Below are positions 1 to 12,900 of a stretch of DNA of 64,000 bases, piece after piece (the first letter of the stretch is position 1; the number at the start of each line of letters is the position of its first letter). The notes beneath the pieces are model-generated. The model was not told where the DNA came from and searched no databases. It worked only from the letters and a program-made list of their open reading frames with translations. Position numbers and translations under genes: made by a program. The stretch comes from Muricea muricata (taxonomy: Eukaryota > Cnidaria > Anthozoa > Malacalcyonacea > Plexauridae): contig OY979730.1 of the NCBI GenBank assembly GCA_963855995.1, positions 5,405,341 to 5,469,340 on the forward strand, read 5' to 3'.

Positions 1-119
1 TTTTCAACTGTTAAATTTCTCAATTGTTTGTTGAATTTCGATATGTGTACAATATGTGTGTTTAACCGAGAATATAGTGCACAAGGCAGTAATAACAACA
101 AAGGAGATAACGAAACCAA

Positions 120-335
120 AGAATATAGAATAGGGATGGTTCTGAAATAGAACTGAAACACTGCGCGTCCTCAAAGACAAGCGTTAAGTCGAAAATATTT
201 CGTGCACTTAAATTGGAGAAGACTCGGTAAGATCCCAGCTGGCTAAGTAGATAGCTCATTTGGTAGAGTGGTGGCCTAGAAACCCGAAGATGCGAGTTCG
301 AATCCCGCTCGAGACAACAAAATTTTTGTTGTTCT
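120..335 (+). repeat. tRNA-derived SINE copy
   Basis: A polymerase III A-box-like stretch (TAGCTCATTTGGTAGAG, 252-268) is followed by a B-box-like GAGTTCGAATC (294-304) set in a T-arm-like stem, as in a tRNA. Clover-leaf pairing is imperfect, so this is a tRNA-derived SINE head rather than a working tRNA. The preceding 130 bases (GGATGGTT..., CTGCGCGTC, TTTCGTGCACTTAAATTGG) recur at 57115-57290 beside another A box, which confirms a dispersed family. A motif from the family (AATCTAGTTTTTCAT) also lies just downstream at about 356. Confidence 0.75.
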
Positions 336-631
336 CTGCAGTGTCAGATTAATATGAATCTAGTTTTTCATATCTCTGAGGATGGTTTTGAAATATTATT
401 GCAATTAAAATTTGTTAAAATATTTGTGAAATGCGCACGTTTTTAAAGTCACGTTTTTCGCATGACATGTTTTCATGTCCATTGCATAATTTTACATAAT
501 TTTTAAATTGCGAGAATAGTCGTTTGGAACTTTCCCAGTGACACAATTATTATATCGTGCTAAATTTCCACAAACCACAGATTAATCAGATTTACAAATA
601 ATTAACTTTGTACTTTCCGTTTTGAATCTAG

Positions 632-915
632 GCAAAATTTGTAACAAACCACTGCTTCAGAAGCAAACAGATTTTCCGGACCACGTATTTTCAGGTAGTT
701 GTCATTCAAACGACTCTAAAAAAGCGAGAATTACTCAAAAAGACGGCTGTGCTCCACGTGGTTCATACCTTTTAATCGACCTCCAGAGAGAATATCACAT
801 AACGCAGGTTGTGACTATGCGTAGAGCGACTGAAAGAGATTCGCCTTGGAGTGAGTCGTATTTACTGAAGTACAGTCACAATGAAGCATTAGTGGACCGG
901 AAAAAATCAGTACAG
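632..915 (+). CDS. RPTP exon: discoidin (F5/8C) domain, N-terminal part
   Basis: Acceptor CTAG at 630-631 and donor GTATGA at 916 bound 284 bases, entering in phase 1 and leaving in phase 0. The translation contains [19 protein letters not shown] and then SESYLLKYS, the core strands of an F5/8 type C (discoidin) galactose-binding-like domain. The next exon completes the fold. Ligand unknown; discoidin domains on receptors usually bind glycans, lipids or matrix proteins. Confidence 0.78.
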
Positions 916-3900
916 GTATGACTCAACATTCCTAATAACGCAGGAAATCCCAGAAAAATCAATATGGTTCAGGATACACAGTATAGTCGTGTATGCTTTC
1001 CTGCGCAGTATGGCAAAATTTTGATTCTTTATCTCAAGACGACAACGTTTGTTGTTTTTAATCTACATGCGGCAGTATCTAACGCTTGGCCAATGCTAAC
1101 CCTTTGCATCTGGCCAAATTATTTGGTAATTTTTCTCTTTTTACCAGATAAAAGGAAACAAAAACGGCTACCAGGCATCCAGTACGCCTGTTGATATCTA
1201 TAATGCGAGATATATAAAGATACAATCAGCCAATAGTGCAAAATTTCGCCTGAGATTGGAACTGTGTGGCGAGGGTAAGGCACTCATCCATAAAAGTAGT
1301 GGCTTTAGGCAATCGTACCAAAATCAGTTTCTTGTAGTTTCGCATTGCAACACTATGGTAATAAATATACCAGCAGTGGCGTCCCCAGGAAAGACTTAAA
1401 ACTTTAAACTATGCACTATATCTTTTCTGGCGATTGTATACCACACTTTCGCTGTGGTTGGGGCGGAAGGTAGGACAAACAGTGCCATCCACAAAGCCAA
1501 AACAATTCTGCAATGCAGCTACTCAGGCAGCAATTGAATCGGCGTATATCGTTGAAGAGTATATATCGTTGATTAGCCATGTTCATTAAAAATATAGTCT
1601 ACAACAGTTAAAATACAATTTTGTTGAAACACCACGTAAGTTTATTATCGAACCGTAAGCCAGGGAGGAATGGGGGTCAGTCTTCTCAGTTATTTTAATA
1701 ATCCATTTTCAGATTTTTTTCTAAATCTGAAGTGAAAAGTGCATGGGGGGTGCATACGATTATAGTTTTATTTTCTAACAGGTACAAAAATCACTGATGT
1801 GTGGCTATTAGATTATCCATAAAACTGCCTGGATGTTTCAAAATAGTTTTTTAGATACCTTAGAAACAAAAAAAATTCTTAGCGAAGCACGTCCCCAAAC
1901 TCAACTAGGAATCGCGTCTCCGGCGCTCGCCCTGTCCCCCCTCCCCATATTGTCGTCACAATGGTACCGCCGCTGTTCACCACAATCTTTTCCTAACAAA
2001 TCAACTAGAAAATGTGGTGCCATTACATTAACGTTTATTTTTATATTCTTAGTTCAAAAGCCAGCTCCTCCAAATATTACTGAAATCGTGATAACACACT
2101 ATTATGCACTGGTGCGTTATAAAATAAATACTAAAGATTCAGAATCCAGTTATATAACAAATTTTATTGTATTTCTCAATGAGAACGGAGATCAGAATGT
2201 ACCAACTCAAGGAAAACGCCAATTTTTCTTGCTTTCACTTGAGCCCCTTTGCACTTTTGCGCTTAACATTCAAGATGGTTCTTTAACTCAGCGGACATGC
2301 ACCGGAAAAAACAAGATTAGAGAAACAGGATTTTTCATTTTTCGACAACTTAAACCAAACACTCAGTACACTTTTGAAATTATTACTCAAGATGGTTCTA
2401 AACAGAATAGCAGCAAAGTAACTGAAAATTTCAAGACTGACGAAGCAGGTATATCAGTTAAGAAATATCAATTGATATCGATTAATACGTTAAAATGTTA
2501 GCTAGAAATTTATTTGGCCATGTTGCTTTACAAACAGCATGCCCCGTTGTTCCTTTCATAGATAATCATGATTGATGATATGGTACTTACAATAATAGTT
2601 TTTTTTAATTAAGCTCCAAGTGGACCTCCGTTGAATATAACACTGACACAACGAAGTAACACTAGCCTCACCTTTTCCTGGAAACCACCTGATCAACGTT
2701 TACGCAATGGCATTGTCACGAGATACAAGATTTGCCATGCTACCAAAAATAGTACAAAGCATACATGCGTTTCTCAAATCACGAAGTTCTCTTACACAAT
2801 CGCCAAACTTCAACATTCTACTCAGTACAATGTGTCTATATCAGCTGGTACGCGCACAGGCTATGGGCCAGAGGGCTGGAAAAAAAGTATAACGAACGGA
2901 AGTACGTATATTAGTATATGAATATAATTACGAGTTTGGATTTTGTCTAATGAGTTAGGTACATGTGAAATGTGTATAATCTATGTAAATCCTCAGCAAC
3001 TGAATTTTATTGTCATAGTAATTTTGTATTTTCAATGGTTTCTAGACCCTGTCACTCTTCACAAGAGTTCTTATTCAAATCTGACCTTAGCTATGCCCAC
3101 ATATGCGGAGTTTGTGAGGTGAGTGTTCGCATGACCATACCGCATTAAAACATTTAAAATTCTTTTGCTACGATTAACGAATAACACTTTATCTACATCT
3201 AATTCAAAAAAGGTAGTACTTTGCAAGTCTAAAATACAAACAGTCTCTTAAGGCCTAATCATGGCAGCATCTAAAACCGAAACTGTATGCACATTTTTTG
3301 CCAATGCAAATTTTTGGAAGCTACTCTTTTGTGACACTAACTTTTTTGTGTTTAGTAAATTAATGGTGATCGTACAGGATGCCAGTAGAAACAATTCAAG
3401 ACCAGTCGACGATATTAAAACAGTCGACGATATTAAAACAGACGAACTACAACCCTACTACCCTAACGAAACAGATCCTTACATTACCGCATATTTTAAC
3501 GTTGATTCTGGGACGCCTTCGACATTTACCATTGGCGATGGCAAGATGTATGAATTTGACAACATAAATTACACCAACAATCCTCTGAAACAAAGTTCTA
3601 GTTATATCGTTTTCTTGAGACTTTTTGGGAAAGAGGTAAATTCTATGCAAGCAGACCATTTTGCTCTTAGACTTTGGACGCAAACTAAAATTTCCATTTC
3701 CTTAGGGCTCGTACTACTCAACGGAATGGAGCAAAATTTTCAAGACGTTGGAAAACCATTTAAGTATATTTTTTCAAATTCTACCTACTTAAAATTCAAT
3801 TTAGAGTACAGTCGAAAAATCCCAAGTACTTGCATCTATGTAACTGGCTGCTGCGCACCACGGTTGGATGAAATTAACACTGAACCCTCAAAGTTCTAGA

Positions 3901-6900
3901 GTGATAACTCGTCTGCTATGTTTGAAAACACCTCTGATAGCTAGGAGATTTTCCGAAACAGCTTTTATTACTCGGCGGTAAAAACAGCTGCAAAAAGTTT
4001 GGCCATAGAGTTAGGGTTCTATAAAACACAAAACTACTAAAACATTTATGTTTCGACATGTAACACAAGCCATCTTCAGTAGAATAATTGTCATATAATA
4101 TCTGACATGCTCGCGAGTTCCAAATTTGAAATGTTTGATATGCTCCCAAGTTTCATTCTATGCACTATTCACATGCAGAGTTCATTGAGAAATTGTGTTT
4201 TTGAAAAAGAAGCTGTAGAAATGCGCAACATTTTAGCTGTTCGGTATAAGAATCATCTCTATGTATTAGACTCCGTTTACACGGTACCGGATCCGCATGG
4301 TCACGATTTCAAATTGAACATAGTTCTACGACAAGTGTGGCTCTTACACTTGCGATCGTATTGTAGCATTTAATAACAAGTAGTCATAGAAAAATGTGGT
4401 GAGAGTAAATATGACCGCAAACTACTCGAACTCGATGATGTGCCAAGCAAATCCGGTACAGTGTAAACGGGGTCTTAGTTCTGTGAGTGCGAGTTCTGTG
4501 ACTTGTTGCAGCAAGATTGCACGTTAGTTTTCCAAGGAAATAGCCTTAACGTTTGTACATTAGCCTTTATTTACCTCGTAATACAGAAACAAACTGGTCA
4601 AATTCTAATATAAAATAAACGAATTATTATGTAACCCAGCTGAATTTAATGTAGCAAACATATTCCGTAAGTCTCATAGCATCTACATATCTCTAAAACG
4701 TATTGGTTTTTTCCTCGACTTTTCATCAGTTTACAAATACTGTTAATAGTACAATTGAAATTCTCAATGAAAATGTTTCTACGCTTTTTGTAGCTGTCGT
4801 TTCTGGTAACGTTAATGCTATTGTTAACGTTAGCTCTGTTAGTAACACTAATGATAGCAATGATGAAAACACTAATGGGAATAATGATGGAATCATTAAT
4901 ACTAGTGATAATGAAAATACTAATGGAAATGATGATGAAGACATAAATACTAGTGAAGATGGAAACACTAAAGGAAAAGATATTGACATTAAAAAGCCAC
5001 TTGTTGTTAGCAACAAGAAAGATGACGTGAACACTGTTCTTTTTGTGGGTGTATCTGCTGGTGTCGTTGTTGTCATCCTTGTTGCCCTGGTCTTTGGCAT
5101 CATCTTCTTCAAAAGAAGGTATTATCTTATAAACTCTACGTCTTTCGAAATTGCATCATAACAAATTACGCTTATATGAATATTATTTGCTTTGTGATTT
5201 AACCGTTTCCTCGTGACGCCTCTTATGTATGGGAGAAATCAGGCAAATTTCTTTTTTTTCCTTTTTAGGAGGGCACGTAAAGAGTGTGGAGAAGAAGATT
5301 CAGACCCGTGGGGAAATTCCAACGAGATGGCAGAAATAGATAATAGTGGTGGTGAAAATATTGCTGTCGAAGAAAGTGCTTATTTAAATGAAACTGGTAT
5401 GTTGTTTTAAGAAAACAGACAGACCACGAACAAAGAAATATTCACGCAGCGAACAAAAAATACATTGAATAAGCATACTTATACAAGTGCTAAAAATTTA
5501 TTCCCGGGTTTGTATGTATTTCTTCGTCTCAGTCTATTCAAAATTTTAAGCCTTTATTTTTAAGAAGTTTCCTTTAATTTTTAAGTTAACTTTGTCATAA
5601 ACAACAATTCGCGCAACAATGATAAACTTTTGGTCTGAAGTTTTTTTGAATAATTTCTTATTTGGTTTTAATAGTTGAATAATTTATTTAAGCTGACTTC
5701 GAAAAAACCCAAAACCTGCCAATACCGGTCGCTGAACTTTCGCATTATGTGAACGAAATGAAAGCCAATAATAACGATGGATTCGAGAAGGAATTTAATG
5801 TAAGTTAACAGCAATGTTAGAAAGTTGTTATTTTTTAACTAGAGGTTAATTATACCTTTAAGATCAAAATAAGTTATACGACTAGTTTTAACTTGTTTAT
5901 GGACTTAATTAAAACCTATTTTTAGCAAATTTAAACAAAATCAGCTGGTATAACCTGTCGACAAGCTGCTAAGAAAAGTATGAAATAATGGAATTAAATT
6001 AAAAAAAAGATTTCGACCAACCCGACGCACTTTTTGGTTTTCATTTAGTCGCATGGATCATCGGCCAGATTTAAGAACGATACGATGCTCAAGTCTTGAG
6101 AGAGTTGTGCTGTAACACGAAAATTCATTATGTATTGATGTATATATTGTTTTTATCTATACAGGATTTACCTCAAAACATGAAAACATCATGGGAAGTG
6201 TCTAAGAAGCCTTTCAATAAGATAAAAAACAGATATGGAAATATTGTCACATGTATTTTTGAAAAAATTCTATATTTTACTTTATGTGCATTTAAACTCT
6301 TTGTACAGCAATGATCTGAAACGATTGTATTCTGTCATCTTTAAGATGATTATTGTCGAGTTGTTCTCTCGGGGGATGAAAGTGAAGATTACATCAACGC
6401 AAGTTACATAGACGTAAGTTCTGCACGCCTTGTGAGTATAGTTGAATAGTAGTGTGTAATCCTATTTACAATAAACAAGTGGAGAATAGGGTACTGGCGG
6501 GCTACACATATACACATATTTTCATAGTTTCCAGGCTGGGAGATGGACTTCTATTAATTGCTGTTCTACTATGATATGGTTTTTGCGTTTTCATACTATG
6601 ATATGGTTTTTGTGTTTTAATGGCGCTTTGTAATACTTAGGGAATGAATGTAAACACGTATATTGCAAGCCAAGGTTAGTCATGATTAATTCTATTAGGC
6701 AAGTTTTTGTTTCATATTGTTTTATGTATTTATTGATATAGATAAATCCATTAATTCATTTTCTTAATTAGGTCCTACTTCAGCCACCGTTAATGATATG
6801 TGGCGAATGGTTTGGGAACAGGGTAGCTATTCTATTGTGATGGTCACTTCTCTTGTGGAAAATCGCAGAGTAAGTTAGGCATCATCTACTTTTGTTTTTT

Positions 6901-9900
6901 TCTTTTTGTTCCTGATATACTAGTCTACAGGGCTGATAACAAAGAAGTAGACAAATCTTAAATCGTTCTCTATTTCGTAAAAAGCCTCTTTTTTTATTAA
7001 AATAGATTGTTTTCGCACTTATAATATATAATAAACAGAAAAATGAGAAATTTAAAACTTCAGTACCCGGGGGAATATGTCTTTTACAACAAATTAAATA
7101 TGGCTTGCGCGCGGAACTTTAATGCTTAAAAGTAATTTTGACTTGGTGGGCGGAACGTTTGTCGTGTGGTGTATTTAATAGACCTTAGAAGTGTTTACGT
7201 CACGCGGTTTTTAATGCATACATAAATACAAGGTAATTTTTTCTCACAGGTAATTGTTTAACTCTGGCGTGACGTAAGGACTTCTAACATCTATTGCTGT
7301 TCAAAATTCCAGAAAATTTTCTTGAGTCTAAGCAGTTTAAAACGTTGCACAAACATCAATATTTTTAGAAAAATCAGCTTTGTGCATGCTTAATTTATGC
7401 ATTTACCTAATTTGCAAACAACTTACGAATGACATTTCATTAAAATGACAACTTTTCTGTTGAAATTTTGAACAGCGACAAGACACTTAAAAATTTTATA
7501 CTTTTTTTAGTTACTTTTAGGCATTCAAATTTCATTTTGAAGCCATTCCTAATCTGTTCGAATATACGCAACTCCCGGGTTGTAATCATTTAAACTTCAG
7601 AATTTTTTACTTATTCTTCAACATAAGTATCCAAGCAATCTATACTAAAAAAAATCATATTTCAAATCACATTTCGAGGTTGAGAGCCGTTTCTTTCCAT
7701 ACACCTTGTAGATTTTGCTCTACTGACTGACTAAAGTAATACCAGCCCTTATGAAAAAAACACATGTCAGTCACATGTGATTAACATGTGACCACATGTG
7801 ATTAACATGTGACCACATGTGTTAACATGTAACCACATGTGACGACATGTGACGACTTGTCATACACATGTGGCGCACACGTCAGCACATGTGACTCACA
7901 CGTCATCACATGTGACGCATGCTGGTCAAATATGTTCACATGTGACTCACTAGTGAGTCACATGTAATCACACGTCATCGCGTATGTCCACATGTGACTC
8001 ACATGTGACCGCATTTCATCAGGTATACTCACATGTGACTTGGGTCTAATCGCACGTTTGCTCACATGTGACTTCTGCGTGGTCAATCATGCAGATGTAC
8101 AGTAATAACTGATGCATTAATTCTGTCATAAAGCGCGTTTTAATTAGACATTTGAGTGCTTTACATCAGGGGCGTAGGAAGCATCGTGAAGTTGGGGGGC
8201 AGTACACTATAAGGGCACCTTTTTCATTAAAAAAGGGCATTTTTCCCATTGTTTTATCTTGAGAAAAGGGCACTTTGGGGAAAAATTGGGGGGGCACATG
8301 CCCCCAATGCCCCCCAGTTCCTACGCCTATGCTTTACATACAAGATATTTGAATGAATAATACTTAAAATATTCTGTCAAACGTTATGGTACCTACGTTA
8401 GATTTTGAGTAATTGAAACAAATAAACAAACAAAGAAACAAACAAATATACAAAACAAACGAGTACGTGAATAGTTTTGTGACGAATAAAAGAACACGAT
8501 CGAAATATGCAAATTGTTTCTTATTTATGTAAAGTTAAACATCAAAACCCAGCATCAAACGAATTTAAACACCTGTATTGCAGAGTCTCTGACAAAATAG
8601 TAATCTAAATTAAAAGGTATAGTAATACACAAAAACTTTGTTCGTTTTAATTTTTTTAATAAGACATTTTTGAAACATATATTCACAGGGAGAGCAAATC
8701 TTTACCATCTATGTACATATATAGATTTATGCATATTTTACACTATTATAAATGTTTCAAACTCGGAATAAACTATTCGCAAGATTATTTAACATAATAA
8801 AACATACAAGACTTATCAATACGATTCACAAGATGGTTTTAAAAATACGAAAGTATTATATAATCAATCACGATCAATTATGTTAGGTAATCTGACAAGT
8901 ATCGACCCTAACAAACCACCTTGCTCACTTTCACTTGGAAAAACAGCGAATTTATCGTTGATAGCACCAAAGTCAACCACCTGCAAAGCAGGCTCAATCT
9001 GAGCAACCTTGCTCACATGGTCACATAAATGACCATACCCAGTTTCTCGATAGAGCCAGGGAAGTCTTTCTAAAGTAAGAGCTCTTCCAAAAGCAAAACA
9101 GAACAATTCATCAACCAGGACAAAGACCACAAGCTCAACCGTGCTTCCGTCACAGAGACCAACAACAGAGGTTTTTCTTCGAGAATCTCGGCTGTATTTC
9201 TCACAGTGAAAAAGATTTCCTCTGACAACAACTTTCGTAAAAAATTCACCTTCACAGACGCCATTAGGTAGAGCATCACACTCATCAACAACATACATTT
9301 CCTCAATAGAAAGCGGTTTGTAGTACGACGCACCTAAAAGAGTAACTTCGTCACTAACTCTTCTTGCCTTTTTTAACGACAAACGTCTATTCAACTGTGC
9401 ATTCAAAAATGCTAACACAACGTTACAACCCGACCCATACTCTAAAGAATCATCGGAAATAGTGTCCAGTGCCTGGTAAAGCAAAAATGAATTTGCTATT
9501 TGGGCTGGAACAGCTTGGGTGCCATGAAAAAGTTTGAGAAGGATCTGATTAAATCCTTCAAATATATACATAGAATAACCAGACAGTGGTCCCCAATCAA
9601 TCACAGTCTGCGCTAAATGGTTAAGCTGGTGAACATTGTAGGTCATGTTGCTTTTACCATATAACCGTTCGAAATCTTCCACAAATTTCGACAAACATGC
9701 ATTTGCCCTTTCAATCTCACAACTCTGGATACTCGACTTGGAAAGTAAAAAGTATCCTTGAACCAACAACAAAAGATGGCGAAAATATTGTGATGGTAAC
9801 AAACCATGAAGAATGACCGGAGAATACAACAACAACCACCAGTGCCACTCTGATCCCTTCCAATAAGATCTCTGGGTTACTGACCGGGGAGTTCTTGTAA

Positions 9901-12900
9901 CCTCATGAGGCAACATGACTGACTTTAGTCTCGCATCAATCACTGGAATGTGCTTGCCAAGATACCACAATTGCTTGTGATTGACAGAGTCAAACCAGAG
10001 GTGACCTAATTGCCTTGCCACTCCCAGATCAACACAATGGAGATTGTCAACCACAAATCCTCTCACCGTGTCAAAATGTGGTAAATTTAACAACTTAGAA
10101 GGACCCTTAACACCATTTACCACTTCCTGCGTCTGAAATGCATATTTTGCATCCTCACTGAGTTCGCTGTGCGTCCTCAGTTCATGACCTTCAGGAGTTT
10201 CTAAATAAACCCTTGTGTGACCTCTACCTTTCTCAACAACTTCCCCAGGGTTATAACACCAGCTACAACCAAAAATACCATTAAACTGATGAATATTTTG
10301 AAGAATACATCTACCTACACTGTCACAAGAACAAACACATGAAAAAATTCGAGATGTCACAAACTGGCCATCTCGTAACCATTTAAACCCAAGAGTTGAA
10401 AGTTTGACCATTTCATCCGTAAATGGTTCCAAAAAGTTAACAATATTCGGTTTTCCACTTCCAAACCACAGACCAATAAGAAAAACATTCTGCTTTCGCT
10501 TGTTTGGGGGCAATTCATTTAAAACCCCTTGCAGTGGCCAAATACTGAAGTTGGAAGAATGAAAGATTGGAACCCCATCACAACTGAATGAGATACTGAA
10601 AGCATTCTTATCTTTAACTAATACACCATTTGCTATAGACCTATACATTTGACCATCATAGATATCATCTATAGTACTTCCCTCTGCTTTTTTACGATTA
10701 AAACGGTACTGTAGATCTGATGTATCTACATGCTGAAAAAACGTTTGTAATTGTTTTTCAAGAGGTAAATATATAAAAAAGTTCCCTTGTTGTAGAAGCT
10801 TTTGTTGTTCATACTGGTTGTCACATATCACACATTTTAAATCATCATCTAGCAAGAGTGTTTTGCAACATGGGCAGTAAAGTTTAAACTCCATTCCTTC
10901 TTTAAACAAATCAAAATGTTTATAAAATAAATACTTGGTTTTCGGCAATTTTGACCCCGATGGCAACAACAGGTCAAGTAAACGGAGTAAGTTACCAACT
11001 GCAACACCTGTCAATCTATTTCCCAATATGAATGCCAAAATTAACAATAGAGACTGACCCGTAGTTACTTCTGAATTTTCATACAACGGTTCATCACTGC
11101 CAAATTGGTATGGGCCAAAATCCTGTGCAAAAATAGCATTTATCAGCTTGTGATGAAGAAGTTATTGATTAACAAGACGTCTGCTAAGGCGTTCACTCCG
11201 CCTGCCGAGAAGAAAATTTGCACAAGGTGGTGGTCTTTCGTTAAAAAAGTAAACAAGTAACTGGCTCATACTTAAAAATGCTGTTTACTAGTCCTCCAAA
11301 AGTAAAGGTTAGAAATCAAAAGGAAAGAAATTGTGTCTTAACCAGCTTTGTAACTAACTTGGAAATCTCAGAAGATAAGAGAGTCAAAGACATAATGAGG
11401 TATGAACAAAACAGTAACCCACAAGCCGCCTAAGCGAGTAGGTCAATGATGTTCTTACCACATTACGACATCTACCACGTATCTATAGCTGAACAGACAA
11501 CAGCAAAATGTCATCTATTTGTTTTATGTAATAAAAAAGTGGAAATAGTTTGTTAAAATAGGCTTCATAGTGCAATGAAAATACTATCGCACGTCATTTG
11601 ACGTGAGCATGATCTATACAAAACAAAGCACGCCATTGACTGTTGATAATTCTAAAATGGCTGTGATTGGCTCGTCATTGAAATGGCGTCAGCCGTGCAT
11701 CTGTTCCCTAATAGATCATGGTTCTCGACCAATTAAAAGCTAGCATAAACTCTGGTTATTATATATTATATAACATACAATTGTACTTACATTATCTTGA
11801 GAGTGGTCAGCTTGATTACTTTCATCCTGATCTGAAGTATGCTCACAGTCATTATCTGGTTCAGGTAACAGAAATATACTTTCTACAAAATAATCAAATG
11901 CTATCATGAATATTGCTGAAATCAATATATGCAAACACTAAAACTGGGTATAATAATTCTATATACTAATTAAATATTTACTTAGGAGTCAAACTATAAC
12001 TTTGTTAAGGAAAATTACCTCCCATTTTTTTTATAAATTTACAGTAACCAATGATTTTTTGTTTACTAGTGAATATGTAGTGCAACATAAAAAATTTCAA
12101 ATTCCATTGTAGCAACATAAAAAGCCATCAGCAAAAGAAAGTAAAATAGTCAGCCAGCTTTACTGTAAGTTTAAGGATAGGCATTAATGAAACTTGAGCT
12201 TAATTAATTTATGAATCTTTAAGGCTTTGAACATACCTTTAGTGAAGTTATTAAAACACTAATATATGTTTACTAGCAGACAGGTTTAGATTTGATTTCG
12301 GTTAATGAAGCATTAATTAATCAGATACCTTCAATGTACCCTATTAGTCAACTACTGGCAAATGCATAATTGCCTGATTGGTTATAAATTGGTAGTGGTT
12401 GCAGATATCAAATCTTAAACTTGTTATTATTTAACAGTGGTATTAGTGGATTTAACAAATCTCATAATCTTGCCTTAAAAACACATTTTTGTTAGTTTAG
12501 ATTGACACAAACTAACTGAAAAATAAGCTAAACTTTGTTTTTATCACGAAAGTTTGAAATTGTTTTAACCGACTGAAAAGATAATACTCATACCTCGTTA
12601 TTTTTCATAATTAAGAATAAGCCATTTATAGTAATAAAACATAAGTTGTCGAGCTGCATTGCCGCAACACTAAGTGATCATTTCAATGACTAGTACTGCA
12701 ATATGACATTTCTATGCATGCGTCACATGACCACATATTCCAGTGCAAGAATCACCTGTGACTTATTATCTCATGTAGATTACTGTCGTTCCAATTGTAG
12801 TATTCCTCGAATATTGATTCAATACATTTCCTCAGGTTGAAGAATTGAGTTGATAAAAAATTGATCAACTTCCTGTTATTAGCAGTTAGCCAATAAGATA

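Noticed and set aside
252-318. Functional tRNA gene at the SINE head
   Set aside because: A and B boxes are present, but acceptor and anticodon stems do not pair properly and the sequence recurs as a dispersed repeat at 57094-57300.
1833-2501. A 222-codon single-exon protein
   Set aside because: Only 2053-2448 is protein-like; the rest is intron read-through on both sides of good splice sites.
4726-5112. Minus-strand 128-codon ORF opposite the TM exon
   Set aside because: Shadow of the repetitive plus-strand coding exon; low complexity and no splice or start context.
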